From the NCBI RefSeq assembly GCF_014230465.1, contig NZ_JAAXCY010000011.1, positions 124,001 to 188,000 on the forward strand: a DNA stretch of 64,000 nt. Direction: 5' to 3'. A model generated the notes under the pieces. The model saw nothing but the letters and a program-made list of their open reading frames with translations. It was not told where the DNA came from and made no database searches. Source of the stretch: Pseudomonas cremoris. GTDB taxonomy: Bacteria > Pseudomonadota > Gammaproteobacteria > Pseudomonadales > Pseudomonadaceae. Each line of letters begins with the position of its first letter. Within the stretch, counting starts at the first letter, position 1. The position numbers and the translations under genes were made by a program. Below, one piece after another: positions 37,661-46,223 of this stretch.

Positions 37661-40519
37661 ATGATAACGAACACGCTCAATACGCCTCATATCCCGTCAG
37701 CTCGAACCAATAACCCCATGTCGCCTTCATCAACGCCCGCCGACCTGCCCCGCCAAAAAAGTCCCAAGCAGCGCAACCATCACCAACCACTGATTCCAGG
37801 GCTGCCGTACAACCCCGGGGTGGACCGCTATGTCAGCCGTGCCACCGACGGTTTCAAGACCGCCAGCCAAAGCACCTCGCAAATCATCCGCGAGGAATTG
37901 AAGAAGCGCTGGGGCAAGGATATTGACCCAGATAACACGTTTATCACCACCTTCGACTACGACCCCAAACTGCCAAAACCGAAAGGCGGCAAGGTGCTGA
38001 ACCAAATCAGCCTGACTGACGCCGCATTGCACAACATGCGCCACAAGAACAAACACAATGAACACGAGACCCCAGAAGAAAAAAAGCAGTCAACCCTGCA
38101 CAAATGGATCAACAGACTCGCCCCGCTGGCCGCAGCGCCCATCGCCATCTACAACATCATCCACAAGCTTAACGAGCCCAAGACCTACGAAGGCATTTTC
38201 ACCGGCCCGCCACTCGGTGGCCGCCAGGTCTACAACCAGACGACACAGCTCAAGCAAACGCCTGCTGCATTCCGGGACATCACGTGGAACACCGATCAGA
38301 GCAAACCCTACACCGAGTTCCTCAACGGCTTTTGGCCTGCCCATGAACAAAAGTACGCGCAACTGAGCAAGGCCGCCTTTGCCGGTGCCGCGATGGCGCA
38401 ATTCGACAACGACAGCCTCAGCGAAAGCGACGTCAGCCTGGCCATGCGCGCGGCCGGCCTGCCCACGAACAAGACCTGGGGCGACATGAGCCTCAACGAC
38501 TTGGACGCCGCCCCGCACAAAGACCCCAATGTGGAAACCGGGCTGTTGAAAATCAACGGTTTCAAGTCCACTGACCTGATGTACATCACCGACAAGCAGA
38601 CCAAAACCACCCTGCTGCACATCCCCGGCAACTCGTCGCCGATTCACCGCTTCGACAACCAGGATCAGATGAAAAACTGGCTGGCCGAGCAAGCCGCCGA
38701 CCCGCGTAAGCGCGAAGCCTTGTCGATGCACTTCCCTCTGCGCGACCAGGCCGACCGAGTGCTGTCCGAAGGGGTCAACCAGACCCTGGTGGGCATCAGC
38801 GGCTGGCCGAAAAAGGATGCGCCGGGTGCCACGGCGCTGGAGCGACTGAACCAGTACGACCCGCAGACCTTCATCACCACCGAACCGCTCAGCGAAGATC
38901 CGTTCAAGGCCATGACCACACGGCAGAAAGAGCGTTCGTATGCCGATGGCGAAACCCAGATCACCACTGACGCCGACGTCACCAAGACCTCGATCCTGGA
39001 AGCCTTGGAAACGGCCACCAAGATTGCCGTGATGATGACCCCGTTGGCGTTGGTCATGCCCGAAGTGGCGGTCGCGCTGGAGGTTTTCTACGCCGCCGCC
39101 GGCGCGGCGCAGGTTGGCATCGGTGCCGACAATATCAAGCATGGCAAACAGGGCGGCAGCGACCAGGTGGTGTTCGGCGTGTTGAATGCGTTGCCAGCAC
39201 TGGCCAGCGGCGCGAGTAGAGTGCTCAAGGGTGCCGAAGCCACTGAAGCCGAGGTAGGAAAGACCATTGAAGAATCCGTCGAGACGCCCGCGCAGCAACC
39301 CAGAGAGCCCCGCCCGCATTCGTCCAACACGCCAGAACCTACCGATGAGCCGATTCTCGACGCGCCCAAGGTCGATTACTCCAAAATTCCTATCGATATC
39401 AGCAAGTACGCGGTCCCCGACGGCGAGCAATTGCTGAATGGGGCCAGACACAATGCAAAAGGCATTTATCAGGTCAAAAACAACGGTGAAGACCGGTGGT
39501 TCATTCGCTACACCGACGCAACAGGTCAACCCAAGGTGTACGAGGTGAGGTCAAACTTCGATCTGCACGAAGGCCGCGTGATGGTCATTGACCCCCAGAC
39601 ACGCACACGGGTAATGCTTTTACGTGCCACGCAAAACGGCGAGTGGACCCGTGATCTCAATACGGGGGGTGCGCGCACTTGGCCATGGCAAAAAAAACCG
39701 CCGATCGTTTCAGAGAAAACGCCAAAACCCGGCGCACCTTTAGAGCCCGCAGAAGCTGGGCAAAAAAAGTTTTCAGATCAATTCACGCCAGGCACCCCTA
39801 TCGATGACGCAAAGAGATTCGATGAATACCTAACCTTCCACAAGGACTTGAACTACACCTATTCAGGGACGAACTACATAAGTAATCCCACGGCTCCCTT
39901 GGATGAACAAATCATCAAGACGCGTTTGGAGGTTTCATGGCCGGTTGAGGAGAGTGAAATGCCCGTCCTATCAAAACCGAGCGCTACGAAGAACCAGTTC
40001 AGCTCCGACCCCTACGCCGAAATCTTCATTAAAGATACGAATCGTGCAGACTTTAAAGTTCACACGATCCGCGACGGATCCGTGAAGACCGAGGAGTTGG
40101 CGAGTAATAGCATAGACGTCACTGAAAATGTACAAGACAAAATCAACCAGTTCGAACGCATCATTTCGGATGCCCAACTGCGCGCCCGTATCTCCGAAGT
40201 GGCCAATCAAAACTCCTTGAACCCCATAGAATGGACATTAAAAGATGACGCCAGACTCACGGACGATTACTACTTTAAAGGGCAAAGACCTCAGTACGAC
40301 ATTTACTATGACCCCACGAGCAAACAGACAGTGGTGACAGGAACCTGCAAAGGCTACCTCGCTAATCCAGAGCTCGAAATCAACGAAATGCCCAACACAG
40401 AAGTGACACTCACCCGATCTTTCACAATAACCGCCAGTACGACAGAGGGCAAAACCACATACACCACCAGTGAAATCAATCCTGCAACGGTTACCGTAAC
40501 CGTCATGCCGGCCAACTGA
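37661..40519 (+). CDS. Dermonecrotic toxin-domain-like (DUF6543-type) protein, candidate polymorphic toxin
   Basis: A 952-residue protein without signal peptide. It resembles, from memory of the family and not from a search, the large Pseudomonas 'dermonecrotic toxin domain' proteins. Residues 190-270 hold a family-like stretch (FWPAHEQKYAQLSKAAFAGAAMAQ, LSESDVSLAMRAAGL). Residues 451-486 are a hydrophobic, membrane-inserting-type stretch (TPLALVMPEVAVALEVFYAA). Residues 570-690 form a module around NGEDRWFIRYTD, KVYEVRSNF and VMVIDPQTRTRV. Residues from about 700 are a separate C-terminal module of AT-richer DNA. Relatives are often 1500 residues or more, so this is short. The RBS is weak (GAG). 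No immunity gene, secretion gene or mobile element is adjacent. Activity unknown. Confidence 0.7.
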   Translation: MITNTLNTPHIPSARTNNPMSPSSTPADLPRQKSPKQRNHHQPLIPGLPYNPGVDRYVSRATDGFKTASQSTSQIIREELKKRWGKDIDPDNTFITTFDYDPKLPKPKGGKVLNQISLTDAALHNMRHKNKHNEHETPEEKKQSTLHKWINRLAPLAAAPIAIYNIIHKLNEPKTYEGIFTGPPLGGRQVYNQTTQLKQTPAAFRDITWNTDQSKPYTEFLNGFWPAHEQKYAQLSKAAFAGAAMAQFDNDSLSESDVSLAMRAAGLPTNKTWGDMSLNDLDAAPHKDPNVETGLLKINGFKSTDLMYITDKQTKTTLLHIPGNSSPIHRFDNQDQMKNWLAEQAADPRKREALSMHFPLRDQADRVLSEGVNQTLVGISGWPKKDAPGATALERLNQYDPQTFITTEPLSEDPFKAMTTRQKERSYADGETQITTDADVTKTSILEALETATKIAVMMTPLALVMPEVAVALEVFYAAAGAAQVGIGADNIKHGKQGGSDQVVFGVLNALPALASGASRVLKGAEATEAEVGKTIEESVETPAQQPREPRPHSSNTPEPTDEPILDAPKVDYSKIPIDISKYAVPDGEQLLNGARHNAKGIYQVKNNGEDRWFIRYTDATGQPKVYEVRSNFDLHEGRVMVIDPQTRTRVMLLRATQNGEWTRDLNTGGARTWPWQKKPPIVSEKTPKPGAPLEPAEAGQKKFSDQFTPGTPIDDAKRFDEYLTFHKDLNYTYSGTNYISNPTAPLDEQIIKTRLEVSWPVEESEMPVLSKPSATKNQFSSDPYAEIFIKDTNRADFKVHTIRDGSVKTEELASNSIDVTENVQDKINQFERIISDAQLRARISEVANQNSLNPIEWTLKDDARLTDDYYFKGQRPQYDIYYDPTSKQTVVTGTCKGYLANPELEINEMPNTEVTLTRSFTITASTTEGKTTYTTSEINPATVTVTVMPAN

Positions 40520-40584
40520 AACAAGGTGGATAGGCCAATGGGAACGCAAGAATCCCGATACTTTCCCTCTACCTGATCCCCCCG

Positions 40585-40614
40585 AACGGCGGTAACCTCG
40601 GTTCCGCCGTTTTC
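40585..40614 (+). terminator. Terminator after the toxin-like gene
   Basis: AACGGCGG, 11-nt loop, CCGCCGTT TTCGTTT, 65 nt after the stop. It isolates the gene from the dpp array. Confidence 0.85.
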
Positions 40615-40655
40615 GTTTGGGCAGCTTTTATACGCCTGCCATTTCAGGGGTCTCC

Positions 40656-42257
40656 ATGGAAAGAATCACCTTCAAACCGCTCCTCCTCGCTGCAAGCTTG
40701 CTGACCTTTATACCAATGGCCCAGGCGGCCACCACCCTGGTCTATTGCTCCGAAGCCAGCCCCGCCGGTTTCGATCCAAGCCAGTACACCAGCGGCACAG
40801 ACTTCGACGCTTCAGCCGAAACCGTGTTCAACCGCCTGACCCAGTTCAAGCGCGGCGATACCGAAGTTGAGCCCGGCCTGGCGACAAGCTGGGACGTATC
40901 CAAAGACGGCCTGACCTACACCTTCCACCTGCGCGATGGCGTCAAGTTCCACACCACCGATTTCTTTACCCCTACCCGCGACTTCAACGCGGATGACGTG
41001 CTGTTCACCTTCAATCGCCTGCTGGATGCCGACAGTCCGTTCCGCAAGGCCTACCCTTCCGAGTCGCCGTACTTCACCGACATGGGCTTGAACACCACGA
41101 TCAAGAGCGTCGAAAAACTCGACGATCACAGCGTGCGTTTCAACCTCAATAATGTGGACGCCTCGTTCGTGCAGAACCTGGCCATGAGCTTTGCCTCAGT
41201 ACAGTCCGCCGAGTACGCCGCTCAACTGTTGAAGCAGGGCAAGGCAGAAGACATCAACCAGAAGCCGGTAGGCACCGGGCCTTTTGTGTTCAAGCGCTAC
41301 CAGAAGGATTCGCAGATTCGCTACGTGGCCAACAAGCAGTATTGGAAGCCCGAGGATGTGAAGCTCGACAACCTGGTGTTCGCGATCACCCCGGACGCCG
41401 CCTCGCGCCTGCAGAAACTCAAGGCCGGCGAATGCCAGGTCAGCGGTTACCCACGCCCTGCCGATATCGAAGTGATGAAGCAGGACCCGAATCTGCGCGT
41501 GCTGCAACAGGCAGGTTTCAACCTGGGTTTCCTGGCCTACAACGTGACCCATCCACCGCTGGACCAACTCAAGGTACGCCAGGCCCTGGACATGGCCATC
41601 GACAAACCGGCGATTATCAAGGCGGTGTACCAGGGCGCCGGGCAATTGGCGCAGAACGCCTTGCCGCCAGCGCAGTGGTCTTATGACCCCAACATCAAGG
41701 ATGCGCCCTACGATCCCACCAAGGCCAAGGCGCTACTAAAAGAAGCAGGTGTTGCACCTGGCACGACCATCAACCTGTGGGCTATGACGGTCCAGCGCGC
41801 GTCCAATCCGAACGCGCGCATGTCGGCACAAATGATCCAGCAGGATTGGGAAAAAGTTGGCATCAAGGCCAACATCGTCAGCTATGAGTGGGGCGAATAC
41901 ATCAAGCGCGCCAAAAATGGCGAGCACGACGCGATGATTTACGGCTGGACCGGCGACAACGGCGACCCGGATAACTGGCTGGGTGTGCTCTACAGTTGTG
42001 CTGCAGTGAAGGGCAGCAACTACGCCAAATGGTGTAACCCGGCCTACGACAAACTGGTGCAGCAGGCCAAACTCAGCAGCGACCGTGAGCAGCGCATCAA
42101 GTGGTATCAACAGGCGCAAAAAATCCTTAAGGAACAGGTACCTATAACGCCTATTGCGAACTCGACGGTTTTCCAGCCGCTGCGCAAGGAAGTCAAAGAT
42201 TTCAAGATCAGCCCGTTTGGGCTAACGCCCTTCTACGGCGTGAGTCTAGATAAGTAA
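40656..42257 (+). CDS. dppA1: Peptide ABC transporter substrate-binding protein 1
   Basis: A periplasmic DppA-type binding protein (533 residues; SBP_bac_5, cluster C). Signal peptide residues 1-25 ending MAQAA. The mature N-terminus TLVYCSEASPAGFDPSQYTSG, NADDVLFTFNRLLD and the ligand-site region YGWTGDNGDPDNWLGVLYSC are shared with the three paralogues downstream. It delivers di/oligopeptides to DppBCDF. The ATG at 40656 was chosen at the start of the signal peptide. Its own terminator follows, so it can be expressed separately. Confidence 0.93.
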   Translation: MERITFKPLLLAASLLTFIPMAQAATTLVYCSEASPAGFDPSQYTSGTDFDASAETVFNRLTQFKRGDTEVEPGLATSWDVSKDGLTYTFHLRDGVKFHTTDFFTPTRDFNADDVLFTFNRLLDADSPFRKAYPSESPYFTDMGLNTTIKSVEKLDDHSVRFNLNNVDASFVQNLAMSFASVQSAEYAAQLLKQGKAEDINQKPVGTGPFVFKRYQKDSQIRYVANKQYWKPEDVKLDNLVFAITPDAASRLQKLKAGECQVSGYPRPADIEVMKQDPNLRVLQQAGFNLGFLAYNVTHPPLDQLKVRQALDMAIDKPAIIKAVYQGAGQLAQNALPPAQWSYDPNIKDAPYDPTKAKALLKEAGVAPGTTINLWAMTVQRASNPNARMSAQMIQQDWEKVGIKANIVSYEWGEYIKRAKNGEHDAMIYGWTGDNGDPDNWLGVLYSCAAVKGSNYAKWCNPAYDKLVQQAKLSSDREQRIKWYQQAQKILKEQVPITPIANSTVFQPLRKEVKDFKISPFGLTPFYGVSLDK

Positions 42258-42269
42258 CAGCACCGCCCC

Positions 42270-42307
42270 AACCGGGTGCGCTAGACGCCTCGGTTGGTCT
42301 TTTTTGG
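42270..42307 (+). terminator. dppA1 terminator
   Basis: CCAACCG and CGGTTGG enclose about 16 nt, followed by TCTTTTTT, 12 nt after the stop. Confidence 0.85.
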
Positions 42308-42515
42308 TGCGGCTCACGCACCGAAAAAAACCTCAAAATGTACGCAATTGTGTAGAAACTTTCATAATTGCGACATTCCTGTACGTTCGTACCACTGTTT
42401 CAGCCTCCTAACGGTTCTGCATCTTGCATTGGGTATGGCCCCTGCATAAGTATCCGCAGGCCGACTCACGAGGTCGCCCTCACCACCAAAAATGACAACA
42501 AATCATGAGGCCAAC

Positions 42516-44144
42516 ATGCTTAAACACGCAGTCATTCCGTTAATCGTTAGCGCTGGCCTTATGGCCGCAGCCCCTTTCGCCCAAGCGGCGACTAACCTGG
42601 TGTTCTGCTCCGAAGGGAGCCCGGCCGGTTTTGACCCAGGCCAGTACACCACCGGAACAGACTTCGATGCTTCGGCCGAAACCATGTTCAACCGTCTGAC
42701 CCAGTTCGAGCGCGGCGGCACCGCTGTGATTCCTGGGCTGGCCACCAACTGGGACGTTTCCCCGGATGGCCTGACGTACACCTTCCATTTGCGCGACGGC
42801 GTGAAGTTCCACACCACCTCGTACTTCAAACCGACCCGTACTTTCAATGCCGATGACGTGCTGTTCACGTTCAACCGCATGATCAACAAGGACGATCCTT
42901 TCCGCAAAGCCTACCCCACCGAATTCCCGTACTTCACGGACATGGGGATGGACACCAACATCAAGAACATCGAGAAAGTCGATGACCACACCGTCAAGTT
43001 CACCCTTGGCACCGTGGACGCCGCTTTCATCCAAAACCTGGCCATGAGCTTCGCCTCGATCCAGTCTGCCGAATACGCAGCCCAACTGTTGAAAGAAGGC
43101 AAGGCCCAGGACATCAACCAGAAGCCGGTCGGCACTGGTCCGTTCGTGTTCAAGAGCTACCAGAAAGACTCGAACATTCGCTACACCGGCAACAAGGACT
43201 ACTGGAAACCTGAAGACGTGAAGATCGACAACCTGATCTTCGCCATCACTACCGACCCGTCGGTACGCATCCAGAAGCTCAAGAAAAACGAATGCCAAGT
43301 CACCCTGTTCCCACGTCCGGCCGACCTCAAGGCACTGGGCGACGACAAAGACCTGAAACTGCCGCACCAGGCCGGCTTCAACCTGGGCTACATCGCCTAC
43401 AACGTCATGCCGGTGCTCAAGGGCCAGACCGCGGCTAACCCGCTGTCTGACCTGCGTGTACGTGAAGCGCTGGACATGTCGGTGAACAAGCAGCAGATCA
43501 TCGACTCCGTGTACCAGGGCGCCGGACAACTGGCGGTCAACGCCATGCCGCCGACCCAATGGTCCTACGACACCACCATCAAGGATGCGCCGTACGACGT
43601 CACCAAAGCCAAGGCTTTGCTGAAGGAAGCAGGCGTCAAGGAAGGCACCGAGATCACCCTGTGGGCGATGCCGGTACAGCGTCCGTACAACCCGAACGCC
43701 AAGCTGATGGCCGAGATGCTGCAGAACGACTGGAAACAGATCGGCCTGAAGGTCAACATCGTCAGCTACGAGTGGGGCGAGTACATCAAGCGCTCCAAAG
43801 GTGGCGAGAACCAGGCCATGATCATTGGTTGGAGCGGTGACAATGGTGACCCGGACAACTGGCTGAACGTGCTGTTCGGCTGCGACTCGCTGGCCGGTAA
43901 CAACTTCTCCAAATGGTGCGACAAGAAATTCGACGGCATCGTAAAAGAAGCCAAGGCCACATCGGATGTCGCCAAACGCACCGAGCTGTACAAGCAGGCG
44001 CAACATATCCTCAAAGATGCAGTCCCGATGACACCTATCGCGCACTCGACGGTGTATCAACCCATGCGCAACACCGTGCAGGACTTCAAGATCAGCCCGT
44101 TTGGCTTGAACTCCTTCTACGGCGTGAGCGTCAGCGGCAAGTAA
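42516..44144 (+). CDS. dppA2: Peptide ABC transporter substrate-binding protein 2
   Basis: A 542-residue DppA paralogue, very like the first (FCSEGSPAGFDPGQYTTGTDFDASAETMFNRLTQFERGG). Signal peptide residues 1-24 ending PFAQAA. Relative to dppA1 it has a short insertion, LKGQTAANPLSDL, after AYNVMPV. The family disulfide-type cysteines (FCSEG, KKNECQV, FGCDSL, KWCDKK) are kept. The ATG at 42516 follows ATGAGG; an upstream ATG at 42492 would give a non-signal extension. A 258-bp leader precedes it. Confidence 0.93.
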   Translation: MLKHAVIPLIVSAGLMAAAPFAQAATNLVFCSEGSPAGFDPGQYTTGTDFDASAETMFNRLTQFERGGTAVIPGLATNWDVSPDGLTYTFHLRDGVKFHTTSYFKPTRTFNADDVLFTFNRMINKDDPFRKAYPTEFPYFTDMGMDTNIKNIEKVDDHTVKFTLGTVDAAFIQNLAMSFASIQSAEYAAQLLKEGKAQDINQKPVGTGPFVFKSYQKDSNIRYTGNKDYWKPEDVKIDNLIFAITTDPSVRIQKLKKNECQVTLFPRPADLKALGDDKDLKLPHQAGFNLGYIAYNVMPVLKGQTAANPLSDLRVREALDMSVNKQQIIDSVYQGAGQLAVNAMPPTQWSYDTTIKDAPYDVTKAKALLKEAGVKEGTEITLWAMPVQRPYNPNAKLMAEMLQNDWKQIGLKVNIVSYEWGEYIKRSKGGENQAMIIGWSGDNGDPDNWLNVLFGCDSLAGNNFSKWCDKKFDGIVKEAKATSDVAKRTELYKQAQHILKDAVPMTPIAHSTVYQPMRNTVQDFKISPFGLNSFYGVSVSGK

Positions 44145-44153
44145 GGATCATTG

Positions 44154-44179
44154 ACGGCGACGTTTCATAACGTCGCCGT
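44154..44179 (+). terminator. Hairpin after dppA2
   Basis: ACGGCGACGTT, loop TCAT, AACGTCGCCGT: 11-bp perfect stem, 9 nt after the stop. The following TATTGC is a poor U tract, so termination may be partial. Confidence 0.65.
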
Positions 44180-44448
44180 TATTGCATCCGCCCGGACAGT
44201 AGGAAACAGACCACATTCGAAATCGTTGCTTCCTACAGCAATGAGCTGCGATGTGCGCCTCCGTTGCCTACAAGGTCAATCCGATTTTGCGCATTTACTG
44301 CGAAGTCCGCGACCCATAACGTCGTAGGACTGCAGAGCCGCCAATCTAGGAAGGGCAGTTGCCGTATGTGGGATCAGTGATGTCTCCCTGTCCGAAAGAC
44401 AGGGCGATTGCTCGCTGATGACAACTACAAACAAGGATCGGGATCGTC
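44180..44448 (+). other. Leader of dppA3 (non-coding)
   Basis: With the hairpin before it, 304 bp separate dppA2 and dppA3. I see no gene. It contains a distant inverted pair GTAGGAA (44199) / TTCCTAC (44230), and a leader hairpin CCCTGTC-CGAAA-GACAGGG (44386-44404) shortly before the start codon. No clear promoter stood out. Confidence 0.5.
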
Positions 44449-46053
44449 ATGCGCCATACCACCGTTCTATCCGCTATTTTTGCCACCAGCCTGCTGGCTG
44501 TGGCTACGATGAGCCAAGCCGCCGACAAGAAGAGCCTGGTGTTCTGCTCTGAAGGCAGCCCGGCAGGCTTTGATACCGCGCAGTACACCACCGCCACCGA
44601 CAACGATGCGGCTGAACCGCTGTACAACCGCCTGGTTGAGTTTGAAAAAGGCGAGACCAACGTGGTACCTGCACTGGCGACCAAGTGGGATATTTCGCCA
44701 GACGGCCTGACCTACACCTTTCACTTGCGTGAAGGGGTGAAATTCCACAGCAGCAAGGAGTTCAAGCCGACGCGGGACTTCAACGCCGACGACGTGCTGT
44801 TCACCTTCAACCGCATGCTTGACCCCGAGCACCCGTTTCGCAAGGCCTACCCCACCGAGTTTCCGTACTTCAACGGGATGAGCCTGAACAAGAATATCGC
44901 CAAGGTCGAGAAAACCGGCCCGCACACCGTGGTGATGACCCTGAACTCGGTCGACGCCGCGTTCGTGCAGAACATTGCCATGAGCTTCGCCGCGATCCTG
45001 TCGGCCGAATACGCTGAGCAGTTGCTCAAGACGGGCAAGCCCAGCGACATCAACCAGAAGCCGATCGGCACTGGCCCGTTCGTGTTCCAGCGCTACCAGA
45101 AGGACTCGCAGGTCCGCTACGTGGCCAACAAACAGTACTGGGACCCGAGCAAGGTCAAGCTGGACCAACTGATCTTCGCCATCAACACCGACGCATCGGT
45201 GCGGGTACAGAAACTCAAGGCCGGCGAATGCCAGGTGACCCTGCATCCACGTCCGGCGGATGTCGATGCCCTCAAGGCCGACCCGAACCTGCAACTCCTG
45301 ACCAAGCCAGGCTTCAACCTCGGCTACATCGCCTACAACGTGCGCCACAAGCCGTTCGACCAGCTCGAAGTGCGCCAGGCGCTGGACATGGCGGTGAACA
45401 AGCAGAGCATCTTGAACGCCGTGTACCAGGGCGCCGGCCAACTGGCGGTCAACGCCATGCCGCCGACCCAATGGTCCTACGACGACACCATCAAGGACGC
45501 CGCCTACAACCCGGAAAAAGCCAAGGAATTGCTCAAGGCTGCCGGCGTGAAGGAAGGCACCGAGATCACCCTGTGGGCGATGCCGGTGCAACGGCCGTAC
45601 AACCCCAACGCCAAGCTGATGGCCGAGATGCTGCAAAGCGACTGGGCCAAGATCGGCCTCAAGGTCAAGATCGTCAGCTACGAATGGGGCGAATACATCA
45701 AGCGCACCAAGAACGGTGAGCACGATGTCAGCCTGATCGGCTGGACCGGTGACAACGGTGACCCGGACAACTGGCTGGGCACCCTGTACAGCTGCGATGC
45801 CATCGGCGGGAACAACTACTCCATGTGGTGTGACCCGGCGTACGACAAGCTGATCAAGCAAGCCAAGGTCGTCACCGACCACGAACAAAGGACTGTTCTG
45901 TACAAACAGGCGCAGCAACTGCTTAAAGCGCAGGTGCCGATCACGCCAGTCGCCCACTCGACGGTCAACCAGCCGTTAAGCGCCAAAGTCGAAGGTTTCA
46001 AAGTGAGCCCCTTCGGCCGCAACGTGTTCTCGGGCGTCAGTATCAACCCATAA
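44449..46053 (+). CDS. dppA3: Peptide ABC transporter substrate-binding protein 3
   Basis: A 534-residue DppA paralogue. Signal peptide residues 1-24 (MSQAADKK). It keeps the family blocks FCSEGSPAGFDTAQYTTATDND, NADDVLFTFNRMLDPEHPFRKAYP and GWTGDNGDPDNWLGTLYSCDAIGG. TATDNDAAEPLYNRL replaces the TGTDFDASAETMFNRL of the first two, at a position near the ligand site, so specificity may differ. Next to the OprD porin, matching the dppA3-opdP order of P. aeruginosa. Confidence 0.93.
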   Translation: MRHTTVLSAIFATSLLAVATMSQAADKKSLVFCSEGSPAGFDTAQYTTATDNDAAEPLYNRLVEFEKGETNVVPALATKWDISPDGLTYTFHLREGVKFHSSKEFKPTRDFNADDVLFTFNRMLDPEHPFRKAYPTEFPYFNGMSLNKNIAKVEKTGPHTVVMTLNSVDAAFVQNIAMSFAAILSAEYAEQLLKTGKPSDINQKPIGTGPFVFQRYQKDSQVRYVANKQYWDPSKVKLDQLIFAINTDASVRVQKLKAGECQVTLHPRPADVDALKADPNLQLLTKPGFNLGYIAYNVRHKPFDQLEVRQALDMAVNKQSILNAVYQGAGQLAVNAMPPTQWSYDDTIKDAAYNPEKAKELLKAAGVKEGTEITLWAMPVQRPYNPNAKLMAEMLQSDWAKIGLKVKIVSYEWGEYIKRTKNGEHDVSLIGWTGDNGDPDNWLGTLYSCDAIGGNNYSMWCDPAYDKLIKQAKVVTDHEQRTVLYKQAQQLLKAQVPITPVAHSTVNQPLSAKVEGFKVSPFGRNVFSGVSINP

Positions 46054-46223
46054 CAAAATAACCGGATGACGCAGAGCGTGAACAACTCTGCGGCAAACGT
46101 GCGGCCTTCTATTAGGAATTTTCCTACGGCAAACGTTTGCAACAGCTTGAACGAGTTACACACCCAATAGCCGGCTCATCTAATAAGGCCGGCATAAAAA
46201 AGAGAACCAAAGGAGCTTCACCC

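Noticed and set aside
40520..40655. Immunity gene after the toxin-like gene
   Set aside because: Only 136 bp remain before dppA1, with a terminator inside and no coding frame of useful length.
44467..45957. 496-codon frame antisense to dppA3, and similar frames of 506 and 612 codons opposite dppA2 and dppA4
   Set aside because: They look alike only because the dppA genes are paralogues; composition is His/Val/Arg-rich shadow, with no start signal.
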